The translations under genes were made by a program, and so were the position numbers. From an uncultured Hymenobacter sp. (lineage in GTDB: Bacteria; Bacteroidota; Bacteroidia; Cytophagales; Hymenobacteraceae), in NCBI GenBank assembly GCA_913776615.1, contig CAJYPK010000040.1, positions 62,001-126,000 of the forward strand: a stretch of DNA of 64,000 nt, given 5' to 3'. The notes beneath the pieces are model-generated. The model saw only the letters and a list, made by a program, of their open reading frames with translations, had not been told where the DNA came from and did not search any database. Shown here piece after piece: positions 42,246 through 51,884 of this stretch (the stretch's first letter is position 1; each line of letters starts with the position of its first letter).

Positions 42246-45200
42246 ATGCGTTACCTGCTGCTTTTCTGCTGTTTGCTAATGACCATCTTCCTCGCCGACT
42301 CGGCCGCGCCCGACCCGCCCACGCCCTTTACCGCGCAGTGGAAGCAGATAGATGCCCTGCTGGCCAAGGAGCAAACGGCCAGCGCCGCGCCACTAGTCGA
42401 AAAAATATACCAGCAGGCCCGGCGCGAAAACAATACCCCGGCCTACGTGCGGGCGTTGCTCTACAAAATCCGGCTGCTCGAAAACAAGGAAAACGACGCC
42501 GACGAGAAGGGCATCGCCCTGCTCGAAAGCGACCTGAAAACGGCGCAGTTTCCGGCCCGGCCCATTCTGCACTCGCTGCTGGCCGGCCTGTACACCACCT
42601 ACTACAACCAGCACCGCTACCAGCTGTACCAGCGCACGGCGGGCGCTACGCCCACGGCCGACCCCGCCACGCCCGGCGCGGCCGACGGCGGCACCACCCT
42701 GGCCACCTGGGACGCCGGCCGGCTGGGCGCGGCCATCGTGCGGCACTACTACCAGTCGGTAGAACAGGAGCCCCAGCGTCAGCTTAAGATTACCCTGGCC
42801 GAGCTGGGCGACCTAGCCACCGGCGGCGACGCGGAGGGCCGCGCCCTGCGCCCCACGCTCTACGACCTGCTGGCCCAGCGCGCCATCGCGGGCCTGCAAA
42901 ATCAGGAGCTTTACCTCACCCGCCCCGAGCAGCAGTGGCAGCCCACCGAGGCGGGGCTGTTTGGCAGCGCCCAAGAGTTTGCGGCACTGAAGTTGACGGC
43001 CCCGGCCGCCGATTCGCTCAACGGCCCGTTGCACGTGCTGCGGCTGTTGCAGCGCCTCACCGCCACCCGCCAGCAGCTGGCCCCGCAAAACCTGGCTGCT
43101 TTGGCCGACATTGACTTGCAGCGCCTCGACTACCTGCACACGCTCACCCAGGGCACCGCCCTGGCGGCCGAGTACGACCCCGCCCTGGCCCGCCTGGCCG
43201 ATACGTATAAGGCGCTGCCCATCAGCACCGAGTTTATTGCCCGCCGCGCCGAGGCCCGCCGCGAAACCGACCCCGTGGCCGCCGTGGCCCTGACGCGGGA
43301 GGCCGAGGCCCGCTTTCCCGATTCGCGCGGGGCGGACCGCGCCCGCCGGCTGCGGGCGGGTATCGAACAGCCCGAACTGACCTTTACCGCCGCCGATATC
43401 ATCGTGCCCGGCCAGCCCTGGCGGCTCGACCTTACCACCCGCAACGTGACTGCGCTGCACGCCTGGGCCTACCGCATTACGCTCAGCGAGTGGCGCAATG
43501 CCGATAGCTACGACGCCCGCAGCTTTGCCCAGCGCTACGCCCGGGCCCTGAAGGCCGCCCCGGCCGCTACCTGGCCCATCACGGTGCCCGACCAGCCGCT
43601 GGCCTACCAAGCGCAAAAGCTGGCCGCCGCCGGCACGGCCCTGCCGGCGGGCTATTACCTCGTTCTGGTAAGCAACCAGGCCCAGCTGGCGACCGATGGC
43701 CAGCCCGCCGGTGCCATCACGGCCCACGCCGTGGTGGGGGCCAGCGCCCTGAGCGCCGTGCACCGGACCAATGCCACCACTGGCACTACCACACTACTGC
43801 TGCTCGACCGCCAGAGCGGCGCGCCGCTGGCCGGCGTGCGAAATCAGGCCCGCTTTAATTTCTACAATCGTAAAAAGTCCCGCGATGATAGTCACCTGGG
43901 GGCGGTGGCGGCCAGTGCTGCCTCGGGCGAGGTCGAAATTCCCGCCGCTGCCAAGTCGCTCAACGGAGACTCGGATAACGAGCAACTGCGCGACGTGCGC
44001 TCCTGGCGGGGCAGTGATACGCTGCTGACCACCATCAACTCCTACTACTTCCCCGAGCGGGAAGACGCCGAGGACCAGCCCCAGCGACGCACGTATCTGT
44101 TTACCGACCGGGCCATTTACCGGCCGGGGCAAACGGTTTATTTTAAAGGGATTCTAACCCAGCAGCTGCGCGGGCAGGCCAGCCTGCTCACCGGCCAGTC
44201 GGTGAGCGTACGCCTGCTCGACGTGAACGGCCAGACCGTGCAGACGCTCCCCTTCACTACTTCCGGATTTGGCTCTTTTCACGGCTCGCTGGTGCTGCCC
44301 ACCGGCCTGCTCAACGGCGAGATGCAGCTGCAAACCGACGACGGTGGGCTAACCTTCGCGGTGGAGGATTACAAGCGCCCGACGTTTCAGGTGACGCTCG
44401 ACTCGGTGCCCGGCCGGCCGCAGCTGGGCCAGCCGCTTACCATCACCGGCCGCGCCCGCGCCTACGCCGGGCAGGCTACCGACGGCGCGACCGTGAAGTA
44501 CCGCGTGACGCGCCGCGAGCTGTGGCCGCTGTTTGATTACGGCTTTGCCGGCCGGGGGCGGAGCATTTACCCGCCCGGTCCGCGGGGCGGCTCCCAGGAA
44601 ATCGCCCACGGCACGGCTACAACCGATGCCGAAGGCCGCTTTGCCCTCACTTTCACGCCGCCGCAGGTACCCGCCCCGACGGGCCGTCGCTGGGAGCCGG
44701 GCTACCTGTTTGAGATAACGGCCGACGTGACCGACGCGGCCGGCGAAACCCGCACCGGTACCCGCAGCGTGGTGCTGGGCCGCAACCCGCTCAGCCTGCG
44801 CCTCGCCGGCCCCGACGTGGCCGATAAGCAGCGCCTCCCGGCCTTCTCGCTGCTGAGTACCAACGCCACCGGCGAGCCGCTGCCCGCCACCGGCACCCTG
44901 CGCCTGCTGGCCCGTCGCTACCGCCCCAACCCGCCCGGCGTGCCCGGCCCCGCCCCCGAAACCGCCGACAACGAGCTGCCCGCCGAGCTGGTCAAGCTGC
45001 TGCCCTTCGACACCCACGCCAGCGCCGTGCTCGACCTGCGCGCCACGCTGGCGGGCCTGCCCACCGGCCGCTACCGCCTCGAAGCCCGGGCCGCCGGCGC
45101 CGACTCGGCCCGCGCCGTGCACGACTTCACGCTCTACGACTCGCAGGCCGCCACCGTGCCCTTCGCCACGCCCGACTGGTTCGTGGCCCTCACCGATACC

Positions 45201-48200
45201 GTGGCCCCCGGCCAGCCCGCCGCCCTGCTGCTGGGCAGCAGCGAGGCCAATGCCCGCATTCTGCTCGAAGTAGAGCGCGCCGGCCAGCTGCTGCGCCACG
45301 AGTGGCTGACCCTGAAGGCTGGTGAGCAGCGGCGGCTGGCCCTCGAAAGCGGCCCCGCCGCAGCCCAGGGGCCGCTGTACGTTCACACCACCCAGGTGCG
45401 CGACGGCCGCCTCTACCGCCACAGCGCCACCGTGCGCGTGGCCGACAAGCCGCAGCCGCTCACGCTGGCCCTTGCCACCTTCCGCGACCGGCTGGCGCCC
45501 GGCCAGCGCGAAACCTGGCGCGTGACCATTCGCCAGGCCAACGGCAAGCCCGCCGATGCCGAGCTGCTGGCTACGCTTTACGACCAGAGTCTCGACGTAT
45601 TCCGGCCGCACAGCTTCCAGGCGCTGGCGCTGGATGAAAGCTACTACCCGGCCCAGTTTGAGTGGACGGGCGATTTTGGGCAGCTGAGTTCGAATTTGCT
45701 GGAGCGGCAGTATCCCGCGGCTTGGCCGCAAGCCGTGGATTATCCCGTGCTGAATACCTGGGATGCCTTGGTAGTGAACCGACTACAGGGAAGAATAATG
45801 GGCGTCCAGGTACAGCGTAGCGCGCCCGGTAACGGGCCTGCGGTGAGAATTAGGGGCGTAAGCACTATGGCCGCTCAAGAGGCACAAGCGATGCCGGCAC
45901 CGATGGCTGCCAGGATGGATTCAAATGCTGCGAGTGGTAAGCTGGATAAGACAGCTGCCGCTAGCTACGGTACGTCCCCAAAGCCCGTGGCCCCCGACCT
46001 CTCCGCCGTGCCCACCCGCACCGATTTCCGCGAGACGGCCTTCTGGCAGCCCGCCCTGCGCACCGATAAGAACGGCGACGTAGTGCTCGAATTCCAGATG
46101 CCCGAGGCCGTGACGCGCTGGCAGCTGCTGGCCCTGGCCCACGATAAAAACCTGCGCACCGGCCAGCTCGCCCGCCAGCTCGTGACGCAGAAGGAAATCC
46201 AGCTCACGCCCAACGCCCCGCGTTTCCTGCGGCCCGGCGACGCGTTTACTTTCCCGGCCAAGTTTTCCAACCTCACCGACCACGCTACCAGCGGTACGGC
46301 CCAGCTCTTTTTGCTCGATGCCGCCACGGGGCAGGATATCACGAGCCAGCTATTAAAAGGCCCGGCCCAGCAGCCCGTAACGGCCGCCGCCCACCAGAGC
46401 GCGGCGCTCGGCTGGGAGCTGGCCATTCCGGCCGATTTCGCCCCCGTGGCCGTAACGTACCGCGTCGTAGCCGAAACGAGTGGCGCCGCGCCCGCCGAAA
46501 AAGCCGAGGGCAAGGGCAAGAAGAAAAACCGTCCGGCTGAGCAAGGGTCGGGAGCGAAATTCTCCGACGGCGAGGAAAACACCCTGCCCGTGCTCCCGAA
46601 CCGCATCCTCATCACCGAGAGCCTGCCGCTGCCCATCGTCGGCCCCGGTACCCGCGAGTTTGAGTTGAAAAAGCTGACGAGTACGACGAGCCCCACCCGG
46701 CGCAACTACTCGCTCACGCTCGAAATGACGGCCAACCCCGCCTGGTACGCCGTGCAGAGCCTGCCCTACCTGGCCGAGTACCCTTACGAGTGCGCCGAGC
46801 AAACTTTCAGTCGCCTCTACGCCAACCTGCTCGCCGCCCAGATTTTGAAGAACAACCCGCGCTTCAAAACCCTGCTGGCCGAGTGGACGCGCCAGGCCCA
46901 AAACGGCACCGCCGCCCAGCAAAATGCCCTTGCCAGCAAGCTCGCCCAAAACCAGGAGCTGAAGAATATTCTGTTGCAGGAAACGCCCTGGGTGCGCGAC
47001 GCCCAGGGCGAAGCCGAGCGGCTGACCCGCCTCAGCAGCCTTTTCGACGAGCCCCGGCTGCAAGCCGAAACCACCCGCGCCCTGGCCAAGCTGCAAGCCA
47101 TGCAGCTGCCCGGCGGGGCTTTCCCGTGGTTCGATAAGATGCCTGCCGACCGCTACATCACCCAGCTCATCGTGGCGGGCTTCGGCAAGCTGCGTAAGCT
47201 CAACGCCTTCGATGCCGGCCAGCAAGGCGTGGCCCGCGATATTCTCACTCAAGCCCTGCACTACCTCGACGGGGCGCTGGCCGAGGACTATGCCGAGCTG
47301 CGTCGGCAAAAGGGTGTGAAGCTGGCCGACAATCACCTTAGCGACCTCGCCATCCAGGCCCTGTACGCCCGCAGCTTCTGGGCGCAGCAGCCCGTAGCCG
47401 CTGCGGCCCAGCCCGCCTACGCTTACTATCGCAGCCAGGCCGCCAGCTACTGGGCTGGCCAGACCCGCTATTTGCAAGCCCAGGTTGCGCTGGCCCTGTT
47501 CCGCACCGATAAGGCCGCTCCCGCCGCCCAGAACATCCTGCGCGCCCTGACCGAAAACGCCCTGCACTCACCCGAGCTGGGTATGTACTGGAAAGACGTG
47601 CGCGGCGGCTACTACTGGCGCGAGGCGCCCACCGAAACGCAGGCCACGCTCATCGAGGCTTTCGACGAAATCAAAAACGACCAGAAGTCGGTGGATGAGA
47701 TGAAGCTCTGGCTGCTGGCCCACAAGCACACCCACAGCTGGGAAAGCACCCGCGCCACCGCCGACGCCTGCTACGCCCTGCTGCTGCGCGGCTCCGACTG
47801 GCTGGCCGCTACCCAACCCCTGCAAGTGACGGTCGGCAGCCAGTCGGTGCGCCCCGTGGCCGCCCAGGCCGGCACCGGCTACGTCAAGACTACCTGGCCC
47901 GCCGCCGACGTGCAGCCCGCCCAGGGTAAGGTGACGGTAACCAAAGCCGACGCCGGCCCCGCCTGGGGGGCGCTCTACTGGCAGTATTTCGAAGACCTCG
48001 ACAAGGTGACGTCCGCCGCCGCGGCCCTCAGCCTGGAGCGTCAGCTCTACCGCGAAACCCGCACCGCCGCCGGCCCCCAGCTCGAAAAGATAACCGCCAC
48101 CACGCCCCTGCGCGTGGGCGACGCCTTGGTGGTACGCCTCGTGCTGCGCACCGACCGCGCCCTCGAATACGTGCACCTCAAAGACCAGCGCGCCGCCGGC

Positions 48201-48449
48201 CTGGAGCCGATCAGCCAAGTCAGCGGCTACCGCTACCAGGGGGGGCTGGGCTACTACGAAAGTCCCCGCGATGCGGCTACCAACTTCTTCCTGAGCGAAG
48301 TGCCGCGGGGTACGTACGTATTTGAGTACCGTTTGCGAGCCAGCCAGGCTGGCAATTTCTCGGGGGGGCTCAGCCAAGCGCAGTGTCTGTACGCGCCCGA
48401 GTTCGGAACCACTTCGGCTGGCCAACGTTTGGCAATAGCCCCGCAGTAA
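42246..48449 (+). CDS. Bacterial alpha-2-macroglobulin family protein
   Basis: The very large exported protein (2067 residues) has a signal-like N-terminus (MRYLLLFCCLLMTIFLADS), an N-terminal helical region of about 350 residues, MG-type beta domains including YLFTDRAIYRPGQTVYFKG (the MG2 hallmark, about residue 620), an MG7/A2M domain with RETAFWQPALRTDKNGDVVLEFQMPEAVTRWQL, and a thioester-type CAEQ motif at about residues 1516-1519 (YPYECAEQTFSRLYA), followed by the helical thioester domain. A segment near residues 1186-1208 (MGVQVQRSAPGNGPAVRIRG) resembles a TonB-receptor plug and has less GC-rich codons than its surroundings. Such proteins may trap proteases at the envelope. No PBP1C gene is adjacent. 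Confidence 0.9.
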   Translation: MRYLLLFCCLLMTIFLADSAAPDPPTPFTAQWKQIDALLAKEQTASAAPLVEKIYQQARRENNTPAYVRALLYKIRLLENKENDADEKGIALLESDLKTAQFPARPILHSLLAGLYTTYYNQHRYQLYQRTAGATPTADPATPGAADGGTTLATWDAGRLGAAIVRHYYQSVEQEPQRQLKITLAELGDLATGGDAEGRALRPTLYDLLAQRAIAGLQNQELYLTRPEQQWQPTEAGLFGSAQEFAALKLTAPAADSLNGPLHVLRLLQRLTATRQQLAPQNLAALADIDLQRLDYLHTLTQGTALAAEYDPALARLADTYKALPISTEFIARRAEARRETDPVAAVALTREAEARFPDSRGADRARRLRAGIEQPELTFTAADIIVPGQPWRLDLTTRNVTALHAWAYRITLSEWRNADSYDARSFAQRYARALKAAPAATWPITVPDQPLAYQAQKLAAAGTALPAGYYLVLVSNQAQLATDGQPAGAITAHAVVGASALSAVHRTNATTGTTTLLLLDRQSGAPLAGVRNQARFNFYNRKKSRDDSHLGAVAASAASGEVEIPAAAKSLNGDSDNEQLRDVRSWRGSDTLLTTINSYYFPEREDAEDQPQRRTYLFTDRAIYRPGQTVYFKGILTQQLRGQASLLTGQSVSVRLLDVNGQTVQTLPFTTSGFGSFHGSLVLPTGLLNGEMQLQTDDGGLTFAVEDYKRPTFQVTLDSVPGRPQLGQPLTITGRARAYAGQATDGATVKYRVTRRELWPLFDYGFAGRGRSIYPPGPRGGSQEIAHGTATTDAEGRFALTFTPPQVPAPTGRRWEPGYLFEITADVTDAAGETRTGTRSVVLGRNPLSLRLAGPDVADKQRLPAFSLLSTNATGEPLPATGTLRLLARRYRPNPPGVPGPAPETADNELPAELVKLLPFDTHASAVLDLRATLAGLPTGRYRLEARAAGADSARAVHDFTLYDSQAATVPFATPDWFVALTDTVAPGQPAALLLGSSEANARILLEVERAGQLLRHEWLTLKAGEQRRLALESGPAAAQGPLYVHTTQVRDGRLYRHSATVRVADKPQPLTLALATFRDRLAPGQRETWRVTIRQANGKPADAELLATLYDQSLDVFRPHSFQALALDESYYPAQFEWTGDFGQLSSNLLERQYPAAWPQAVDYPVLNTWDALVVNRLQGRIMGVQVQRSAPGNGPAVRIRGVSTMAAQEAQAMPAPMAARMDSNAASGKLDKTAAASYGTSPKPVAPDLSAVPTRTDFRETAFWQPALRTDKNGDVVLEFQMPEAVTRWQLLALAHDKNLRTGQLARQLVTQKEIQLTPNAPRFLRPGDAFTFPAKFSNLTDHATSGTAQLFLLDAATGQDITSQLLKGPAQQPVTAAAHQSAALGWELAIPADFAPVAVTYRVVAETSGAAPAEKAEGKGKKKNRPAEQGSGAKFSDGEENTLPVLPNRILITESLPLPIVGPGTREFELKKLTSTTSPTRRNYSLTLEMTANPAWYAVQSLPYLAEYPYECAEQTFSRLYANLLAAQILKNNPRFKTLLAEWTRQAQNGTAAQQNALASKLAQNQELKNILLQETPWVRDAQGEAERLTRLSSLFDEPRLQAETTRALAKLQAMQLPGGAFPWFDKMPADRYITQLIVAGFGKLRKLNAFDAGQQGVARDILTQALHYLDGALAEDYAELRRQKGVKLADNHLSDLAIQALYARSFWAQQPVAAAAQPAYAYYRSQAASYWAGQTRYLQAQVALALFRTDKAAPAAQNILRALTENALHSPELGMYWKDVRGGYYWREAPTETQATLIEAFDEIKNDQKSVDEMKLWLLAHKHTHSWESTRATADACYALLLRGSDWLAATQPLQVTVGSQSVRPVAAQAGTGYVKTTWPAADVQPAQGKVTVTKADAGPAWGALYWQYFEDLDKVTSAAAALSLERQLYRETRTAAGPQLEKITATTPLRVGDALVVRLVLRTDRALEYVHLKDQRAAGLEPISQVSGYRYQGGLGYYESPRDAATNFFLSEVPRGTYVFEYRLRASQAGNFSGGLSQAQCLYAPEFGTTSAGQRLAIAPQ

Positions 48450-48595
48450 AGAAGGGGAGCGGGGCAGGCGGGCCGATTTTTCAGGCAGGTATCGGCAACG
48501 ATTGTGGACCTGTTCGGCCAGCTTAGCCCCCTGCTACCCCGGTTGGTCGGCTTTGGCTACGTACGTTTTAGCTTGCGTGGGTGGATGTTCGGGCC

Positions 48596-48603
48596 TATTT
48601 TTG
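48596..48603 (+). promoter_or_regulatory. Putative minus-7 box of the Lys/Ala-rich protein gene
   Basis: TATTTTTG fits TA-N2-TTTG and lies 28 nt before ATG 48632. Confidence 0.45.
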
Positions 48604-48631
48604 TTTTTCTAAATTATTCAGTAAGTTATTG

Positions 48632-49171
48632 ATGAGGAAGCTAATTGCATTACTGGCCCTGTCGCTGACCACTTCGGCGGCCTGGGCTCAGACCGAGAAA
48701 GCCCCAGTCGTTACCAAGCTGCCCGGCGAAGAAAACCTGAGCACCCGTGAGCGCGCTGAGCGCGATTTCCTGATGCCGGTGCGCCGCAAAAAATTCGCCG
48801 AAACCCCCAAGCCTACCGCCTCGGCTGAGCAATTGGCCAGCGCCGCTCCCGAAACCGACGCCACCGCGCACTACAACGTAGCCGCCCCCGAGCCCCGCAC
48901 CGAGGAAGCCGCCGCCGTCACCCACGAGACCCGCGCCCGCCGCACTTACCGCCGCGCCAGCGCCCTGCGCAGCACCCGCGCCAGCCGAGCCAAAGCTGCC
49001 CGCGCCGCCAAGCACACCAAAGCCAGCAGCCGCAGTAAAAAAGCCGCCGCGCACAAAAGCGCCAGCAAAAAGACTTCGGCTAAGAAAGCCAAATCCCACA
49101 CGGCGGCCAAAAAAGTGAAAACTAAAGCCAAAACCAAGGCCGCGACTACCAAGCACAAGCGTCGCCGCTAA
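48632..49171 (+). CDS. Exported lysine/alanine/arginine-rich protein
   Basis: The 179-residue protein has a clear signal peptide (MRKLIALLALSLTTSAAWAQ), a neutral middle region with PVRRKKFAETPKPT, and a C-terminal half of roughly 80 residues almost wholly of Lys, Ala, Arg, Ser and Thr (KKAAAHKSASKKTSAKKAKS). The tail resembles histone H1-like or AlgP-like low-complexity tails. With a signal peptide it should lie in the periplasm or outside the cell, where it could bind DNA, polysaccharide or lipopolysaccharide. The start is ATG 48632. No recognised domain. A strong terminator follows. Confidence 0.75.
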   Translation: MRKLIALLALSLTTSAAWAQTEKAPVVTKLPGEENLSTRERAERDFLMPVRRKKFAETPKPTASAEQLASAAPETDATAHYNVAAPEPRTEEAAAVTHETRARRTYRRASALRSTRASRAKAARAAKHTKASSRSKKAAAHKSASKKTSAKKAKSHTAAKKVKTKAKTKAATTKHKRRR

Positions 49172-49198
49172 GCTCAGCAGCGCCCCGCGCACCAGCAT

Positions 49199-49239
49199 AA
49201 AAAAAGCAGCCCGGCCAATCGGTCGGGCTGCTTTTTTTT
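49199..49239 (+). terminator. Bidirectional terminator after the Lys/Ala-rich gene
   Basis: AAAAAAAGCAGCCCG pairs with CGGGCTGCTTTTTTT around a short loop; A-runs and T-runs flank the stem on both sides. It sits between convergent genes and probably serves both. Confidence 0.85.
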
Positions 49240-49260
49240 GGTCAAAGGGTAGGAGGAGGG

Positions 49261-49584
49261 CTACTCGCCGCTGCCCAGCACGCGCACCACGAGGCCGTCG
49301 AGGTTGGGCTCCAGGCGAATCTGGCAGCTCAGGCGGCTGGTCTCGTGCAGCACGGGCAGCGTGTCGAGCATGGCCCATTCGTCGTCGCTGGGCTCGTGCA
49401 AGGGCGGCCCAGCCAGAATCTCGACGTGGCAGGTGGCGCACAGCGCCATCCCACCGCAAGTAGCCTGAATGGGATAATCATTAGCCTTGAGCAACTCCAT
49501 CAGGCTCAGGCCCATGTCGGTGGGGGCAGGCAGTTCGCGCCGCTGGCCGGGCGCCTCTTCTACGTAAATGCGAATGTCAGTCAT
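49261..49584 (-). CDS. 2Fe-2S ferredoxin
   Basis: This soluble electron carrier of 107 residues has the cluster motif C-x5-C-x2-C in TCGGMALCATCHVEI and the fourth Cys in RLSCQIRL, the adrenodoxin/bacterial type. It lies directly downstream of a ferredoxin-NADP reductase gene on the same strand, separated by an inverted-repeat spacer, so the two probably form a small NADPH-to-ferredoxin chain. The final electron acceptor is unknown. Confidence 0.9.
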   Translation of the reverse strand: MTDIRIYVEEAPGQRRELPAPTDMGLSLMELLKANDYPIQATCGGMALCATCHVEILAGPPLHEPSDDEWAMLDTLPVLHETSRLSCQIRLEPNLDGLVVRVLGSGE

Positions 49585-49589
49585 GCTTC

Positions 49590-49677
49590 TAATTATGAGT
49601 TATGAATTATGAGTTATGAATTGCAAATGGCCACGTAGCGACCAACTCATAACTCATAATTCACAACTCATAACTCT
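49590..49677. repeat. Intercistronic AACTCATAACT inverted repeat, copy 4
   Basis: The left arm (49590-49624, AATTATGAGTTATGAATT type) and right arm (49642-49677, CAACTCATAACTCATAATT type) are largely complementary, with a loop of about 17 nt. It fills the gap between the reductase stop and the ferredoxin start. Confidence 0.75.
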
Positions 49678-50693
49678 TACAGAGTGGGCACCCCGTTGAC
49701 GGTGGTGTACTTGAGAGTGTATTTTTTGTCGGGGTAAATGTACTTGAACGCGCCTTGGCACATGAGCGCCGCCTCGTGGAAGCCGCACAAAATAAGCTTG
49801 AGCTTACCCGGGTACGTATTAATGTCGCCGATGGCGTACACGCCGGGCAGCGACGTGCTATAATCGAGGGTATTTACCAGCACGGCGTCGTTTTCGAGCG
49901 CCAGGCCCCACTCGCCGATGGGACCGAGCTTGGGCGTGAGGCCGAAGAGCGGCACGAAGGCATCGAGCGGGACGGTTTCGGCCGTGCCGTCGTTGTTGGT
50001 GATGGTTACTTGCTCCAGGTTGTCGTCGCCGTGCAGGTGCGTTACGTTGGAGCTGAGCACGAGCTTGATTTTGCCTGCCTCGTGCAGCGTCTTCACTTTC
50101 TCGGCCGAGTCGGCGGCCCCGCGGAAGGTCGTGCCGCGGTGCACCAGGGTCACGTCGCTGGCCACGTTGGCCAGGAAGTTGGTCCAGTCGAGGGCCGAGT
50201 CGCCGCCGCCCGCAATCACGATTTTCTTGTCGCGGAAGTGCTCGGGGTCGCGCACCATGTAGTGCACACCCTTGCCGCCCTCGAAGCGCTCCAGGTTTTC
50301 GACGGCCGGCTTGCGCGGCTCAAACGAGCCCAGGCCACCCGCGATGGCTACGGCCTTGCACTGAATCTCGGTGCCGTCGGTGGTATAAAGCTGAAACGAG
50401 CCGTCTTCGAGCTTGGCAAAGCGCTCCACGCGCTCGCCCAGCGTGAAAGTGGGGTGGAAGGGCTCGATCTGCTTCATGAGGTTGTCCACCAGGTCGCCGG
50501 CCAGAATCTCGGGGTAGCCCGGAATGTCATAAATCGGCTTCTTGGGATAAATCTCGGACAATTGCCCGCCCGGCTGGGGCAGGGCGTCTACTACGTGGCA
50601 GTGCAGCTTGAGGAGTCCGGCTTCAAAAACAGCAAACAAGCCCACCGGGCCAGCCCCGATGATGCAGATATCAGTGGAAATTACAGCGGCCAT
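49677..50693 (-). CDS. Ferredoxin-NADP reductase, thioredoxin-reductase-like type
   Basis: This homodimeric-type flavoprotein of 338 residues has an N-terminal FAD motif (TDICIIGAGPVGLFAVFEAGL), the segment ALPQPGGQLSEIYPKKPIYDIPGYP, a central NADP motif (KIVIAGGGDSALDWTNFLA) and the C-terminal FAD contact PGVYAIGDINTYPGKLKLILCGFHEAA. The CxxC pair of thioredoxin reductase is absent, as in YumC-type ferredoxin-NADP reductases. The ferredoxin gene downstream is its natural partner. A TATCTTTG minus-7 box lies about 36 nt before the ATG. Confidence 0.92.
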   Translation of the reverse strand: MAAVISTDICIIGAGPVGLFAVFEAGLLKLHCHVVDALPQPGGQLSEIYPKKPIYDIPGYPEILAGDLVDNLMKQIEPFHPTFTLGERVERFAKLEDGSFQLYTTDGTEIQCKAVAIAGGLGSFEPRKPAVENLERFEGGKGVHYMVRDPEHFRDKKIVIAGGGDSALDWTNFLANVASDVTLVHRGTTFRGAADSAEKVKTLHEAGKIKLVLSSNVTHLHGDDNLEQVTITNNDGTAETVPLDAFVPLFGLTPKLGPIGEWGLALENDAVLVNTLDYSTSLPGVYAIGDINTYPGKLKLILCGFHEAALMCQGAFKYIYPDKKYTLKYTTVNGVPTL

Positions 50694-50729
50694 TCAGCGA
50701 AAGAAAACAAAGGACTTTAGAATGATTAC

Positions 50730-50737
50730 AAAGATAC
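50730..50737 (-). promoter_or_regulatory. Minus-7 promoter box of the ferredoxin reductase gene
   Basis: The complement reads TATCTTTG, a perfect TA-N2-TTTG match 36 nt before the start codon. Confidence 0.6.
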
Positions 50738-50916
50738 GGCGGCCCTGCCCCGGCGGCTAACGTGGCCGCGCAGGTAATTGGAAACACTTGTAGCGAGTAG
50801 CAAAAATGTAACAATTGTGTAACTGGTAATGTGCTGGGAAAGAAAGAAATTTGTAGCCTGGCCCCTGCCAAAGTTTTATTATATTGCTTAATTCCTTGCC
50901 TCCTTTACTCTGCTCC

Positions 50917-51804
50917 ATGAAGTTTTCTTACCTCCGTATCGGCAGCAGCGCGCTGCTAGCTGCCCTGGCCGTATCGTGCGCCCCGCTGGGCCAGCAATCG
51001 GCTCCCACGCCCACCAGCAGCGTTGCTGCCGACGCCACCGCTTCCCGCGACGGCAACCTGGACCTCGGCAACCCCAGCGGGGCCGTGGCCAACGCCACCA
51101 GCTCGCCCAATAATTACTTGCTTACCAAGAGCCAGTACTCCATGAGCTACAACCGCGACCAGGGCAAGCCCAACTGGGTAAGCTGGCACCTGAGCTCGGC
51201 GTGGCTGGGCAGCACCGCCCGCCAGGATAACTTCGCCGCCGATGCCACCCTGCCCAGCGGCTGGTACCGCGTGGGCAGCAGCAGCTACAGCGGCTCGGGC
51301 TTCGACCGGGGCCACAACTGCCCCAGCGCCGACCGCACCGGCTCGGTGGCCGACAACTCGGCTACCTTCCTCATGAGCAACATGATGCCCCAGGCGCCCA
51401 CCAACAACCAGCAGACCTGGGCCGGGCTCGAAAACTATTGCCGCACGCTCGTCAATGCCGGCAACGAGCTTTACATCATCGCGGGTAGCTACGGCAAGGG
51501 CGGTACCGGTAGCAATGGTACCATGTCGACCATAGACAGCGGCCGCATCACGGTACCCAGCAACTGCTGGAAGGTGGTGGTAGTGCTGCCCGTAGGGACT
51601 TCCGACGTGAGCCGCATCACTAGCAGCACCCGCGTTATCGCCATCAACACGCCCAACACCAACTCGATAAGCACCAGCTGGGGTAGCTACCGCACCACCG
51701 TCGATGCCATCGAAAACGCCACCGGCTACAACCTGCTGTCGGCCGTGTCGTCGACCATTCAGAGCAGCATCGAGTCGAAAGTTGATACCGGCCCCACGAA
51801 CTAG
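50917..51804 (+). CDS. DNA/RNA non-specific endonuclease lipoprotein
   Basis: The 295-residue exported nuclease is of the NUC/EndA superfamily. The N-terminus MKFSYLRIGSSALLAALAVSC is a lipoprotein signal with lipobox LAVSC, so the enzyme is likely membrane-anchored outside the cytoplasm. The catalytic motif DRGHNCPSADRT is intact (general-base His near residue 131), followed by LMSNMMPQAPTNNQQTW with the metal-binding Asn and by ELYIIAGSYG. It probably degrades extracellular nucleic acid. The start is ATG 50917; an upstream in-frame start at 50884 would spoil the signal peptide. A terminator follows. Confidence 0.92.
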   Translation: MKFSYLRIGSSALLAALAVSCAPLGQQSAPTPTSSVAADATASRDGNLDLGNPSGAVANATSSPNNYLLTKSQYSMSYNRDQGKPNWVSWHLSSAWLGSTARQDNFAADATLPSGWYRVGSSSYSGSGFDRGHNCPSADRTGSVADNSATFLMSNMMPQAPTNNQQTWAGLENYCRTLVNAGNELYIIAGSYGKGGTGSNGTMSTIDSGRITVPSNCWKVVVVLPVGTSDVSRITSSTRVIAINTPNTNSISTSWGSYRTTVDAIENATGYNLLSAVSSTIQSSIESKVDTGPTN

Positions 51805-51833
51805 GTCAGTTCTTAGATTAGGTGCCCCATAAA

Positions 51834-51864
51834 AAAAGCCCGCATCACGCTGATGCGGGCTTTT
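51834..51864. terminator. Bidirectional terminator between nuclease and VCBS genes
   Basis: AAAAGCCCGCATCA (51834-51847) pairs exactly with TGATGCGGGCTTTT (51851-51864), with a 3-nt loop, an A-run before and T-run after. Confidence 0.85.
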
Positions 51865-51884
51865 GCTATTGCAAGGGATTTACC

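Noticed and set aside
44349..45731. Minus-strand open frame opposite the alpha-2-macroglobulin
   Set aside because: Antisense shadow; Gly/Arg-rich and without motif.
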